Source of the DNA: CAVDHB01 sp963608705
Lineage (GTDB): Bacteria; Bacteroidota; Bacteroidia; Bacteroidales; Bacteroidaceae
Reading direction: 5' to 3'
DNA: 17,184 bases
Assembly: GCA_963608705.1 (NCBI GenBank)
Contig: CAVDHB010000020.1
Coordinates: 1 to 17,184 of the forward strand
The stretch's first letter is position 1. The number at the start of each line of letters is the position of its first letter. The position numbers and the translations under genes were made by a program. Positions 1-8,482 of this stretch are shown here, piece after piece. The notes beneath the pieces were generated by a model. It searched no databases. It saw nothing but the letters and a program-made list of their open reading frames with translations, and was not told the origin of the DNA.

Positions 1-140
1 GCGCCCGCGCGTGAAAGTATGAAATCCACTTACACATCTTACGTCTTACACCGAATAAGAGTAACTGTGATTAAAGATGTCTCGGTGCTGACTGGGAGCT
101 GAAGACTTACACCTTATTGATTTTTAGAAAGTTAAGAATT
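1..140. other. Intergenic or gene-end sequence with no supported feature
   Basis: No convincing gene is visible here. Frame 1 is open from the window edge to a TGA at 100-102 (33 codons), and frame 2 is open only to 20-22. Either could be the tail of an upstream gene, but the residues are not recognisable. The heptamer CTTACAC occurs three times (29-35, 45-51, 106-112), with no evident function. No terminator hairpin was found. Confidence 0.4.
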
Positions 141-360
141 TGATTATCCGCAAACATACCAATTTTCTGTCTTGCACGTTGCAATACAACAACTGAATTA
201 GTAGAGACGCGATTCATCGCGTCTCCATTCATCGCGTCTCCAAATTCATCAGCAATGAATTGTATCTGTAATTGGTAAGATATTCTTCAAACACCATGAA
301 AAGCGGAGACGCGATAAATCGCGTCTCTACCTAAATTTGTGGTACAATTGCGGATAATCA
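141..360. repeat. MITE-like intergenic repeat element, copy 1, with 13-bp terminal inverted repeats
   Basis: The element begins TGATTATCCGCAA (141-153) and ends TTGCGGATAATCA (348-360), a perfect 13-bp terminal inverted repeat. Four more bases match further in after a 3-bp mismatch. Inside are two palindromic modules facing each other. The left (201-226) has arms GAGACGCGAT/ATCGCGTCTC around two bases. The right (305-330) is its reverse complement with one difference. A 15-bp piece of the left module is duplicated in tandem (212-226 and 227-241, ATTCATCGCGTCTCC). A related copy lies near 8571-8753. There is no coding capacity, so any movement would need a transposase supplied elsewhere. No convincing target-site duplication is seen. 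The element ends about 40 bp before the likely serS promoter. The repeat structure is certain; the MITE label is inference. Confidence 0.8.
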
Positions 361-382
361 TTTATTCTAACCCTCTTTCCCT

Positions 383-410
383 TTATTCTCAATTTTTTAT
401 AGTAACTTTG
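383..410 (+). promoter_or_regulatory. Probable serS promoter (Bacteroides -7 element)
   Basis: TAACTTTG at 403-410 matches the Bacteroides -7 consensus TAnnTTTG exactly. About 19 bp upstream there is only a weak TTTA/TTTG-like stretch near 381-385. Initiation just downstream would give a leader of about 60 nt before the serS start. The site lies immediately right of the repeat element. Confidence 0.5.
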
Positions 411-476
411 CACCCATAGTCATCCTTTCCAAGGATTTCTACAAAAAACAAGAAACATATAACAGATATACATAAC

Positions 477-1772
477 ATGCTGACATTAAAACTGATTCAC
501 GAAGAGACAGATCGTGTAATTAAAGGGTTGGAAAAGAAGCACTTCGAAGGTGCTAAGGAAGCTATCGCCAAGGTGCTGGAAATAGACCAGCAGCGCCGTG
601 ACGCACAAAAAGAGCTGGATAACAATTTGGCCGCAAGCAAAAAAATGGCGGCTTCCATCGGGCAGTTAATCAAAGCCGGAAAGAAAGAGGAAGCGGACGC
701 TGCCAAGGCTGAAGTATCCAAAATGAAAGAAAAGGACAAGGAGCTGCAAGCTGTCATGGAAAAGGCACAAAAAGACTTGGTGGACTTGCTCTGCACAATA
801 CCTAATATTCCGCATGAGTCTGTACCTGAGGGTACTTGCGCCAAGGACAACAAGATAGAGAAACTGGACGACACGTTCATGCCTGAGCTTCCCGAAGACG
901 CACTGCCTCACTGGGAACTGTGCAAGAAGTTCCATCTGATTGACTTTGAGATGGGCGTAAAGGTAACGGGGGCCGGATTCCCCTTCTATGTAGGCAAGAT
1001 GGCCCGTTTCCAGCGCGCATTGGAAGCGTTCTTCTTGGATGAAGCCCGCAAAGCCGGCTACCTGGAAGTACAGCCTCCCTACGTGGTGAATGAAGCCAGT
1101 GGCTACGGTACAGGACAGTTGCCAGACAAGGAAGCGCAGATGTACCACTGCAATCTGGACAACTTGTATCTGATTCCTACCGCCGAAGTGCCTGTGACAA
1201 ACATTTTCCGTGACGAGATTCTGGACGAGAAACAGCTGCCCGTGAAGCGTTGCGCTTATTCCGCTTGTTTCCGTCGCGAGGCTGGTTCCTACGGAAAGGA
1301 TGTGCGCGGTCTGAACCGTCTGCATCAGTTCGACAAAGTAGAACTGGTACGCATCGACAAGCCGGAACACTCCTACAACTCATTGAAAGAAATGGTGGCA
1401 CACGTGGAAGGACTGTGCCGTAAGCTGGAACTTCCGTACCGGATTCTGCGCCTTTGCGGTGGTGACATGAGCTTCACTTCTTCCCTCTGCTTTGACTTTG
1501 AGGTGTTCTCCGCCGCTCAGAAGAGATGGCTGGAGGTTTCCAGTGTCTCCAACTTCGAGAGCTATCAGGCGAACCGCTTGAAATGCCGTTTCCGCCGTGC
1601 GGACACGAAGAAAGTGGAACTCTGCCACACGTTGAACGGTTCGGCACTGGCTTTGCCCCGTATCGTGGCAGCCATTTTGGAGAACAACCAGACACCCGAA
1701 GGCATCCGTGTGCCGAAAGTACTGCAACCGTACTGCGGTTTCACCATGCTGGATGACAAGAACTTCGACTAA
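477..1772 (+). CDS. serS: Serine--tRNA ligase
   Basis: Cytoplasmic class II aminoacyl-tRNA synthetase that charges tRNA-Ser (and tRNA-Sec where present) with serine using ATP. The 431-residue length is normal for bacterial SerRS. Residues about 30-105 are rich in Lys, Glu and Ala and form the antiparallel coiled-coil arm that recognises the long variable arm of tRNA-Ser. The catalytic core follows: the serine-binding TAE at 235-237, class II motif 2 (FRREAGSYGKD at 265-275, then RGLNRLHQF) and motif 3 (GSALALPR at 388-395, followed by AAILENNQ). The motif 3 wording differs from the common GSGLAVGR. I believe this is usual for Bacteroidetes SerRS, though I cannot check that here. The ATG at 477 places the arm correctly. 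A rho-independent terminator follows 15 bp after the stop, so the gene is probably expressed alone or with something upstream of the window. Confidence 0.98.
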   Translation: MLTLKLIHEETDRVIKGLEKKHFEGAKEAIAKVLEIDQQRRDAQKELDNNLAASKKMAASIGQLIKAGKKEEADAAKAEVSKMKEKDKELQAVMEKAQKDLVDLLCTIPNIPHESVPEGTCAKDNKIEKLDDTFMPELPEDALPHWELCKKFHLIDFEMGVKVTGAGFPFYVGKMARFQRALEAFFLDEARKAGYLEVQPPYVVNEASGYGTGQLPDKEAQMYHCNLDNLYLIPTAEVPVTNIFRDEILDEKQLPVKRCAYSACFRREAGSYGKDVRGLNRLHQFDKVELVRIDKPEHSYNSLKEMVAHVEGLCRKLELPYRILRLCGGDMSFTSSLCFDFEVFSAAQKRWLEVSSVSNFESYQANRLKCRFRRADTKKVELCHTLNGSALALPRIVAAILENNQTPEGIRVPKVLQPYCGFTMLDDKNFD

Positions 1773-1787
1773 TTCATTTTAACATAG

Positions 1788-1824
1788 TTCCGGGAGGTAT
1801 GCCGCTTCCCGGAATTTTGCTTTT
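1788..1824 (+). terminator. Rho-independent terminator after serS
   Basis: Arms TTCCGGGA (1788-1795) and TCCCGGAA (1807-1814) pair perfectly around an 11-nt loop, followed by the T-rich tract TTTTGCTTTT (1815-1824). It lies 15 bp after the serS stop and 35 bp before the next start, so it should separate serS from the flavoprotein gene, at least partly. Confidence 0.85.
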
Positions 1825-1859
1825 AATACCCTGATTTTCCACTTAAAAACCTTTATACT

Positions 1860-4247
1860 ATGTTCAAGATACTTGCCAAGCAACCACTTTCCGAGAAAGT
1901 TTTCCGTTTTAAAGTATATGCTCCAGACATCGCCAAAGCCCGTCAAGCGGGACATTTCGTGATTATACGCAATGGCGAAAAAGGAGAACGGCTGCCCTTC
2001 ACCATTGTGACTTCCGACAAGGAAAAAGGCACCATAGACCTTATCATACAGGCTGTCGGTTATTCCACCATCAAACTTTGCGCCCTTAATGAAGGGGACA
2101 GTTTCACCGATGTAGTCGGCCCTTTAGGACAGGCCACCCATATTGAGAACTATGGCACGGTAGTTTGTGCCGGAGGAGGTGTCGGCATAGCCCCACTCTT
2201 CCCTATTATGGAAGCGTTGAAGAAAGCGGGCAACAGGGTGGTAGCCGTACTGGCTGGACGCACCAAGGAACTTATCATCTTGGAGAAGGAAGTGAGACAG
2301 TTGGCTGACGAGGTGGTAATCATGACCGATGACGGTTCATACGGACAGAAAGGACTGGTGACGGACGGCATAGAATCCGTGATTCAAAGAGAAAAAGTGA
2401 ACCAGTGCGTAGCCATCGGCCCGGCGGTAATGATGAAATACTGCTGTTTGCTGACAAAAAGATACAATATCCCCACAGAAGTTTCGTTGAATACCATCAT
2501 GATTGACGGCACGGGAATGTGCGGTGCCTGTCGTGTGAAAGTAGGCGGAAAAGTGAAATTCGTCTGTGTGGACGGTCCTGAATTCGACGGACACCAAGTA
2601 GACTTTGACGAGATGCTGAAACGGATGGGCGGATTCCGAAAAGAAGAACAGGCGTACATGAAACGACTGGAGACGACCGATGCGGAAGAAGAGAAAGAAA
2701 CACCGCAAGAAGACCCGGCCTCCGTAGCCGTGCTACAGGAACGCCTGATGATGCAGGCAAGCGCACAACGGATGGACACGGAAACACCGCTGGAAGAGCT
2801 GACAGACCGCAACGCTCCTTGGCGAGTGGAGTTGCGCAAAGCGATGTCACCGAAGGAGCGCAAGGATATTCCACGGGCGAGAATGCCAGAGCTGGACGCA
2901 AACTACCGCTCTCATGTACGGAATATGGAGGTAAACATGGGGCTGACGGAAGGACAGGCCATTGACGAGGCGCACCGCTGCCTGGACTGTGCCAAGCCTA
3001 CTTGCGTGCAAGGCTGTCCCGTGAACATCGACATACCGTCTTTCATCAAGAACATTGAAAGAAGAGAGTTCTTGGACGCGGCGAGAGTACTGAAAAAGAC
3101 ATCTGCCCTTCCGGCTGTTTGTGGACGTGTCTGTCCGCAGGAGAAGCAGTGTGAAGCTCGCTGTATCAAGCTGAAAATGAAGGAACAGCCGGTAGCCATT
3201 GGCTATTTAGAGCGTTTCGCCGCCGACTTTGAAAGAGAAAGTGGCAGAGCCGTCCTGTCGAAAGTAGCACCCAAGAACGGCATAAAGGTATGCAGCGTAG
3301 GCTCTGGCCCCAGTGGTTTGAGCTTTGCCGGAGACATGATTAAGAAAGGTTATGAAGTGACAGTCTTCGAAGCGTTGCATGAGATTGGCGGCGTGCTGAA
3401 ATACGGCATCCCGGAGTTCCGTCTGCCCAATCGCATTGTGGATTTCGAGATAGAGAATCTACGCAAATTAGGGGTGCGATTCGTGAAAGATTGCATCATT
3501 GGCAAGACTATCACCGTAAAAGAACTGGAGGAAAAGGGCTACCGAGGCATTTACGTAGGTTCAGGCGCAGGACTCCCCGGCTTCATGCAGATTCCCGGCG
3601 AGAATGCTAACGGCATTCTTTCCAGCAATGAATACCTGACCCGTGTGAACTTGATGGATGCAGCGGAGGAAGACGCTGACACTCCCGTACTACGGGCGAA
3701 ACACGTGGTAGTAGTTGGCGGAGGAAACACCGCTATGGACGCTTGCCGAACCGCACGGAGATTAGGCGCAGAGGTGACAATTGTGTATCGCCGTTCCGAA
3801 GCGGAAATGCCTGCCCGGTTGGAAGAAATTAAACACGCCAAAGAAGAAGGCATCGAGTTTCTCACGCTCCACAACCCCATTGAATACATAGCGGATGAAC
3901 AGGGATTCGTGAAGCAGGTACGTTTGCAACAGATGGAGCTAGGCGAGCCGGATGCCAGTGGCCGTCGTCGTCCGATACCGATAGAAGGAGCGGTGATTAC
4001 CAAAGACATCGACATGGCCATTGTGGCTATCGGCACTTCGCCTAATCCGATTATCCCCCGTTCATTACCCGGCTTGGAGTTAGGCCGCAAAGACACCATT
4101 CTCGTGAAGGACAACATGGAAAGCAACATCCACGGACTGTTTGCCGGTGGAGACATTGTACGTGGCGGTGCCACTGTCATCCTTGCCATGGGAGACGGAC
4201 GGAAAGCGGCGGAATGTATGGACAAGGAGATAAGGGAAGAAAGCTAA
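1860..4247 (+). CDS. Fused NfnAB-type NADH-dependent ferredoxin:NADP+ oxidoreductase / sulfide dehydrogenase (single chain)
   Basis: A 795-residue cytoplasmic iron-sulfur flavoprotein joining two proteins that are separate subunits in Thermotoga NfnA/NfnB or Pyrococcus SudB/SudA. Residues about 1-255 are the ferredoxin-reductase-like half (also like PyrK). It has FAD-contacting RLPFTIV (44-50), nucleotide-binding AGGGVGIAP (104-112) and a [2Fe-2S] site with C221, C224 and C236. D216 is a candidate fourth ligand, as I recall for Thermotoga NfnA. An acidic linker spans about 260-310. The rest resembles the glutamate synthase small subunit. Cysteines 374, 377, 382, 386 and 421, 425, 431, 435 can hold two [4Fe-4S] clusters. 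GSGPSG near 482 binds FAD, GGGNTAMD near 620 binds NADP(H), and an FAD-closing AGGDIVRGGAT lies near 760. No glutamate synthase large subunit or pyrD is adjacent, so DHOD-subunit or GltD labels would mislead. Electron bifurcation between NADH, ferredoxin and NADP+ is the favoured role; sulfide/polysulfide reduction is possible. ATG at 1860; no clear own promoter. Confidence 0.9.
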   Translation: MFKILAKQPLSEKVFRFKVYAPDIAKARQAGHFVIIRNGEKGERLPFTIVTSDKEKGTIDLIIQAVGYSTIKLCALNEGDSFTDVVGPLGQATHIENYGTVVCAGGGVGIAPLFPIMEALKKAGNRVVAVLAGRTKELIILEKEVRQLADEVVIMTDDGSYGQKGLVTDGIESVIQREKVNQCVAIGPAVMMKYCCLLTKRYNIPTEVSLNTIMIDGTGMCGACRVKVGGKVKFVCVDGPEFDGHQVDFDEMLKRMGGFRKEEQAYMKRLETTDAEEEKETPQEDPASVAVLQERLMMQASAQRMDTETPLEELTDRNAPWRVELRKAMSPKERKDIPRARMPELDANYRSHVRNMEVNMGLTEGQAIDEAHRCLDCAKPTCVQGCPVNIDIPSFIKNIERREFLDAARVLKKTSALPAVCGRVCPQEKQCEARCIKLKMKEQPVAIGYLERFAADFERESGRAVLSKVAPKNGIKVCSVGSGPSGLSFAGDMIKKGYEVTVFEALHEIGGVLKYGIPEFRLPNRIVDFEIENLRKLGVRFVKDCIIGKTITVKELEEKGYRGIYVGSGAGLPGFMQIPGENANGILSSNEYLTRVNLMDAAEEDADTPVLRAKHVVVVGGGNTAMDACRTARRLGAEVTIVYRRSEAEMPARLEEIKHAKEEGIEFLTLHNPIEYIADEQGFVKQVRLQQMELGEPDASGRRRPIPIEGAVITKDIDMAIVAIGTSPNPIIPRSLPGLELGRKDTILVKDNMESNIHGLFAGGDIVRGGATVILAMGDGRKAAECMDKEIREES

Positions 4248-4286
4248 AAGAAAAAGAGAGACTCTTCAGTTATAGAAATAAAACGA

Positions 4287-4324
4287 AATCCCCTTGTGCA
4301 TAACTCACATGTCACAAGGGGATT
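4287..4324. terminator. Bidirectional terminator between convergent genes
   Basis: AATCCCCTTGTG (4287-4298) and CACAAGGGGATT (4313-4324) form a perfect 12-bp stem with a 14-nt loop. It sits midway in the 112-bp gap between the flavoprotein gene (+) and the dehydrogenase gene (-). On the minus strand it is followed by a T-rich run (complement of 4277-4283). On the plus strand the T tail is weak, with TTCTTT at 4331-4336. It probably serves both transcripts. Confidence 0.8.
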
Positions 4325-4359
4325 GTACTATTCTTTATCAGCCTTTACAGGCGAAAGAC

Positions 4360-5163
4360 TTACTTAGGCTGCTTGCCGATGTAGGCCAAGATACCTCCGT
4401 CTACATACAACACATGACCGTTCACGAAGTCGGAAGCGTCTGAAGCCAAGAACACGGCCGGACCCATCAAGTCCTCCGGAGTACCCCAACGTGCGGCAGG
4501 AGTTTTGGCGATGATGAAGCTGTCGAATGGATGACGGCTTCCGTCCGGCTGACGCTCACGCAAAGGCGCGGTCTGCGGTGTGGCGATATAGCCCGGGCCG
4601 ATACCGTTGCACTGGATGTTGTGTTCGCCAAACTCGGAGCAGATGTTACGGGTCAGCATCTTCAAGCCACCCTTGGCAGCGGCGTATCCTGCGATAGTCT
4701 CGCGGCCCAGCTCACTCATCATGGAGCAGATGTTGATAATCTTTCCATGTCCCTTCTTGATCATGCCGGGCAACACGGCTTTGGCACAGATGAACGGAGC
4801 GGTCAAGTCAATGTCAATCACTTGACGGTAGTCCTCCACGCTCATGTCCAACATAGGCTGGCGTTTGATGATGCCGGCGTTGTTCACGAGGATGTCAATA
4901 GTGCCGAGGTTCTTCTCGATGTCAGCCACCATGGCTTTCACATCGTCCTCCTTTGTCACATCACAGATATACCCTTTCGCCTCAATGCCCTTAGCCTTAT
5001 AGTCGGCCATGGCAGCGTCCATGTGTTTCTGTGAGCGGCAGTTGAAAGCGATTTTCGCACCAGCGTTGGCGTATGCCTCCGCAATGGCGAATCCGATACC
5101 GTAAGCGGCGCCTGTTACCAAGGCCACCTTTCCTTCCAAGGAGAATGTTTTTAAAATATCCAT
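4360..5163 (-). CDS. Short-chain dehydrogenase, gluconate 5-dehydrogenase / 2-deoxy-D-gluconate 3-dehydrogenase (KduD/IdnO) type
   Basis: A 267-residue classical SDR, probably an NAD(P)-dependent cytoplasmic sugar-acid oxidoreductase. Visible motifs are the cofactor-binding TGAAYGIG (17-24), NNAG (94-97), and the catalytic triad S147, Y160 and K164 (YAAAK, 160-164). The substrate-loop region about 190-220 and the closing FVNGHVLYVDGG (246-257) resemble the gluconate 5-dehydrogenase and KduD group more than FabG. Possible substrates are 5-ketogluconate or 2-keto-3-deoxygluconate/DKI from pectin or glycosaminoglycan uronates. No kduI, unsaturated glucuronyl hydrolase or kinase lies nearby, so the substrate cannot be decided. 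It is transcribed divergently from the beta-galactosidase and converges on the flavoprotein gene. The ATG at 5163 is immediately followed by residues typical of SDR N termini (FSLEGKVALVTG). Confidence 0.88.
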   Translation of the reverse strand: MDILKTFSLEGKVALVTGAAYGIGFAIAEAYANAGAKIAFNCRSQKHMDAAMADYKAKGIEAKGYICDVTKEDDVKAMVADIEKNLGTIDILVNNAGIIKRQPMLDMSVEDYRQVIDIDLTAPFICAKAVLPGMIKKGHGKIINICSMMSELGRETIAGYAAAKGGLKMLTRNICSEFGEHNIQCNGIGPGYIATPQTAPLRERQPDGSRHPFDSFIIAKTPAARWGTPEDLMGPAVFLASDASDFVNGHVLYVDGGILAYIGKQPK

Positions 5164-5196
5164 ATTTATGTGGTTAAATGAAATTGTGTCCGCTTA

Positions 5197-5204
5197 CAAA
5201 GGTA
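5197..5204 (-). promoter_or_regulatory. Probable -7 promoter element of the dehydrogenase gene
   Basis: Read on the minus strand, this is TACCTTTG, an exact match to the Bacteroides -7 consensus TAnnTTTG, 33 bp upstream of the start codon. The expected upstream TTTG is poor (TATG near 5223-5226), so this promoter may be weak or activator-dependent. It is about 60 bp from the oppositely oriented promoter of the beta-galactosidase gene. Confidence 0.5.
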
Positions 5205-5263
5205 CGATAAAAATCCATATCTCATAGCGGAACGCCTCTTAAAAATAAAAACAATCATGTTTC

Positions 5264-5294
5264 TTTGCTTTTTCGAAGAATCTTTTTAACTTTG
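5264..5294 (+). promoter_or_regulatory. Promoter of the GH2 beta-galactosidase gene
   Basis: TTTG (5264-5267), 19 bp, then TAACTTTG (5287-5294) is a full match to the Bacteroides primary sigma factor consensus (TTTG, 19-21 bp, TAnnTTTG). Initiation shortly after would leave a leader of about 60 nt before the ATG at 5360. No operator-like repeat is obvious between the two divergent promoters. Confidence 0.8.
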
Positions 5295-5359
5295 CTTGCG
5301 AATTGAGTGTTACACTTACCATCACTCATTAAAAACCTATTTGATATATAACAACAAGA

Positions 5360-8300
5360 ATGAGACACTATTTGTTAACTGGATTATTCAGTATGTGCCT
5401 GCTGAATATGTCAGCCCAGACTTTCAAGGAATGGCAAGACCCGGAGATTAACGCGGTGAACCGCGCTCCGATGCATACGAACTATTTTGCCTACGAGACG
5501 GTGAATGCGGCGGAGAAAGCGGTGAAGAAAGATTCTAAAAACTTCATGACGCTCAACGGGGATTGGAAGTTCAACTGGGTGAAAGACGCAGACCAGCGGC
5601 CTACGGATTTCTTCCGCACAGACTATAACGACAAAGGCTGGAAGACGCTGAAAGTGCCAGCTATGTGGGAGTTGAACGGCTATGGAAATCCTATCTATGT
5701 GAATACCGGATATCCTTGGCGCAACCAGTTCAAGTCCAATCCGCCCCATGTGCCGGTGCAGAACAACAATGTGGGTTCTTACCGCAAGGAAATCACAGTG
5801 CCTGCTTCTTGGAGCGGCAAAGACATCTATGCGCACTTCGGCTCTGTCAGCTCTTGTATGTACCTGTGGGTGAACGGTAAGTTCGTAGGATATAGCGAGG
5901 ACACGAAACTGGAGGCAGAATTCAACTTGACGCCCTATCTGAAGCCGGGAAAGAAGAACACCATCGCTTTTCAGGTGTTCCGCTGGTGTGATGGCTCTTA
6001 TCTGGAAGACCAGGATTTCTTCCGTTATAGTGGCGTGGCACGCGACTGCTACCTGTATGCCCGTAACAAGAAGCGTATTCAAGACATAAGGGTCGTACCC
6101 GACTTGGACAGCCAGTACAAGAACGGATCTTTGCAGGTGCGGCTGAACTTGAACGGAAGCGGCAATGTGAAACTGGACTTGAAAGATGCGGAAGGCAAAG
6201 AAGTAGCCACCGCCACTTCCAAGGGAGAGACTGTGACCCTGAAGGTGGACAATCCGCACAAATGGACCGCAGAGACTCCTTATTTATATACGCTCTACGC
6301 TTCCATGGAGGGTTCAAATGAAACCATTCCCTTGAAGGTCGGTTTCCGCAAAGTGGAGGCCAAGGGAAACCAAGTATTAGTGAACGGGCAGCCTGTGCTC
6401 TTCAAGGGAGCCAACCGTCATGAGATGGATCCCGACGGTGGCTATGTGGTGTCTCCCCAACGTATGTTGGAGGATATCAAGATGATGAAGAAGATGAATA
6501 TCAACGCTGTGCGTACTTGCCACTATCCGGATGACAACCTGTGGTATGACCTTTGCGACAAGTATGGCATTTACATGGTGGCGGAGGCTAACTTGGAGTC
6601 TCACGGAATGGGCTATGGCAAAGAGACTTTGGCAAAGAACAAGTCGTATGCCAAGGCGCACATGGAAAGAAACGAGCGCAATGTGCAGCGCAACTTCAAC
6701 CATCCGAGTATCATCTTCTGGTCAATGGGCAACGAGGCGGGATTCGGCCCGAACTTCGAGACCGTATACAAATGGATAAAGAAAGAAGACCCCAGTCGTC
6801 TGTGCCAGTATGAACAGGCGCATGGAAACGCTTTCACCGACGTGGACTGCCCGATGTATGCGGACTATAACTATATGGAGAAATACGGAAAACGTACAAA
6901 CACGACCAAGCCGCTTATCCAATGCGAGTATGCACACGCCATGGGTAACTCGGAAGGCGGCTTCAAGGAATACTGGGACTTGATTCGGAAGTATCCTTCC
7001 CTACAAGGTGGATTTATCTGGGACTTTGTAGACCAGTCTGTGCGCTGGAAGGGAAAGAACGGAGTGGAGATTTACGCCTACGGCGGAGATTTCAACAAAT
7101 ATGACGCTTCGGACAACAACTTTGTGGACAACGGTTTGATTAGTCCAGACCGCCGCATGAACCCGCACGCCTATGAGGTGCAGTACTTCTACCAGAATAT
7201 CTGGACAAAGCCTGTGGACTTGAAAAATGGAGAAGTGAGTGTGTACAACGAGAACTTCTTCCGTGATTTGTCTGCCTACCGTATGGACTGGCAGGTGCTG
7301 GAAGACGGTAAGGTAGTGCGTGAAGGATCGGTGGATGACTTGAAGGTGGCTCCCTTGCAGACAGCGAATGTGAAGCTGAATATTGGCGAGGTAACTGATA
7401 CCCACAAGGAGTGGCTGCTCAACGTCAGCTACAAGTTGAAACAGGCGGAAGGTGTGTTGCCTGCCGGACAGGAAGTGGCCAAAGACCAGTTGGTTCTGAA
7501 CGCATACCAGCCTACCCCACTTACCTTGGTGAATAAGACGAAGAGCAATGTGGAGACCGTAACTCCCAAACTGGTGGATAACGACTGGAAATACCTTATT
7601 ATTAAGGGCGACAACTATGATATAGAGTTCAATCGCCATACGGGTTACTTATGCCAGTACACCGTGGATAACAAGGACTTGATTGCTCCTGAGGGCGCAT
7701 TGACTCCCAACTTCTGGCGTGCGCCGACTGACAACGACTTCGGAGCAAACCTGCAACACAAGTTTGCCGCATGGAAGAATCCAGGATTGAAGCTGACTTC
7801 GTTCAAATCGGCTATAGAGAATGGACTGGCCGTGGTGCGTGCCGAGTATGACATGAAGAACGTACAAGCCAAGCTCTATTTGACCTATACGGTGAACAAC
7901 GAGGGCGTCATCAAGGTGAACCAGAAGATGGTGGCCACAAAGGGTGCGAAAGTGTCTGATATGTTCCGCTTCGGAATGCAGGTGCAGATGCCGAAGACTT
8001 ACGCACGTATCAGTTACTATGGACGTGGCCCGGTGGAAAACTACTCAGACCGTAATCACAGTGAGTTCTTAGGTATCTACAATCAAACCGTAGCCGACCA
8101 GTTCTATCCTTACATCCGTCCGCAGGAGACAGGTACGAAGACGGACATCCGTTGGTGGAATGTGATTAATGAGGCAGGCAGCGGCTTACAAGTAAAAGCT
8201 GACAAGCCATTCTCAGCCTCCGCATTGAACTATTCCATTGAATCGTTGGATGATGGCTCAGACAAAGACCAGCGTCATTCACCCGAAGTGCCACAGGCCG

Positions 8301-8446
8301 ATTATACCAACTTGATTATTGACCAGAAGCAATTCGGTCTGGGTTGTGTAAACTCTTGGGGCGCTTGGCCTTTGGAGCCGTACAGGATGCCTTACCAGGA
8401 CTATGATTTCACGTTCACGCTGACTCCTGTGCAGCATGACTTATAA
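5360..8446 (+). CDS. Secreted beta-galactosidase, GH2 family, LacZ-type
   Basis: Hydrolyses terminal non-reducing beta-D-galactose. The 1028-residue length is close to E. coli LacZ (about 1020), and the full five-domain plan appears present: sugar-binding jelly roll (about 45-230), Ig-like domain (about 235-335), TIM barrel (about 340-630), a second beta domain, and the C-terminal beta-galactosidase small-chain domain (about 750-1025). The catalytic acid/base is E459 in GNEAGFGPN. The nucleophile is E523 in QCEYAHAMGNSEGGF. Unlike E. coli LacZ, it starts with a signal peptide (about 1-20, hydrophobic, ending MSAQ). Cys13 is not in a good lipobox, so the protein is probably periplasmic, cleaved by signal peptidase I. 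Substrate could be lactose, LacNAc or plant beta-galactosides; nearby GH20 and nagB favour host glycans (inference). Single-gene transcript with its own promoter and terminator. Confidence 0.93.
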   Translation: MRHYLLTGLFSMCLLNMSAQTFKEWQDPEINAVNRAPMHTNYFAYETVNAAEKAVKKDSKNFMTLNGDWKFNWVKDADQRPTDFFRTDYNDKGWKTLKVPAMWELNGYGNPIYVNTGYPWRNQFKSNPPHVPVQNNNVGSYRKEITVPASWSGKDIYAHFGSVSSCMYLWVNGKFVGYSEDTKLEAEFNLTPYLKPGKKNTIAFQVFRWCDGSYLEDQDFFRYSGVARDCYLYARNKKRIQDIRVVPDLDSQYKNGSLQVRLNLNGSGNVKLDLKDAEGKEVATATSKGETVTLKVDNPHKWTAETPYLYTLYASMEGSNETIPLKVGFRKVEAKGNQVLVNGQPVLFKGANRHEMDPDGGYVVSPQRMLEDIKMMKKMNINAVRTCHYPDDNLWYDLCDKYGIYMVAEANLESHGMGYGKETLAKNKSYAKAHMERNERNVQRNFNHPSIIFWSMGNEAGFGPNFETVYKWIKKEDPSRLCQYEQAHGNAFTDVDCPMYADYNYMEKYGKRTNTTKPLIQCEYAHAMGNSEGGFKEYWDLIRKYPSLQGGFIWDFVDQSVRWKGKNGVEIYAYGGDFNKYDASDNNFVDNGLISPDRRMNPHAYEVQYFYQNIWTKPVDLKNGEVSVYNENFFRDLSAYRMDWQVLEDGKVVREGSVDDLKVAPLQTANVKLNIGEVTDTHKEWLLNVSYKLKQAEGVLPAGQEVAKDQLVLNAYQPTPLTLVNKTKSNVETVTPKLVDNDWKYLIIKGDNYDIEFNRHTGYLCQYTVDNKDLIAPEGALTPNFWRAPTDNDFGANLQHKFAAWKNPGLKLTSFKSAIENGLAVVRAEYDMKNVQAKLYLTYTVNNEGVIKVNQKMVATKGAKVSDMFRFGMQVQMPKTYARISYYGRGPVENYSDRNHSEFLGIYNQTVADQFYPYIRPQETGTKTDIRWWNVINEAGSGLQVKADKPFSASALNYSIESLDDGSDKDQRHSPEVPQADYTNLIIDQKQFGLGCVNSWGAWPLEPYRMPYQDYDFTFTLTPVQHDL

Positions 8447-8482
8447 TAGCCGTTCAGCGAAACGGAAGTTTAACTAAGAAGC

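Noticed and set aside
201..330. Rho-independent terminator formed by the GAGACGCGAT palindromes
   Set aside because: The palindromes have strong stems but no T tract. They recur at 8612-8739 as part of a larger repeat, so they belong to the element and not to a gene end.
666..1370. Long antisense open frame (234 codons) across serS
   Set aside because: It lies wholly opposite a clear, full-length serS, shows no recognisable domain and has low-complexity composition typical of antisense shadows.
1860..2600. Dihydroorotate dehydrogenase electron-transfer subunit (pyrK)
   Set aside because: The N-terminal half resembles PyrK, but it is fused to a glutamate-synthase-small-subunit-like half and no pyrD is present. 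An NfnAB-type enzyme explains the whole protein.
3551..4225. Antisense open frame (224 codons) within the flavoprotein gene
   Set aside because: It is opposite the conserved NADPH-binding half of the fused enzyme and is rich in Ser, Pro and Met, without motifs. It is best explained as a shadow.
4360..5163. FabG-type 3-oxoacyl-ACP reductase
   Set aside because: The SDR motifs alone would allow it, but the N-terminal FSLEGKVALVTG wording, length of 267 and substrate-loop region fit the gluconate 5-dehydrogenase/KduD group, and no fatty-acid genes are nearby.
5411..6259. Antisense open frame (282 codons) within the beta-galactosidase gene
   Set aside because: The sense strand encodes the conserved sugar-binding domain of GH2. 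The antisense product has no family features and no promoter.
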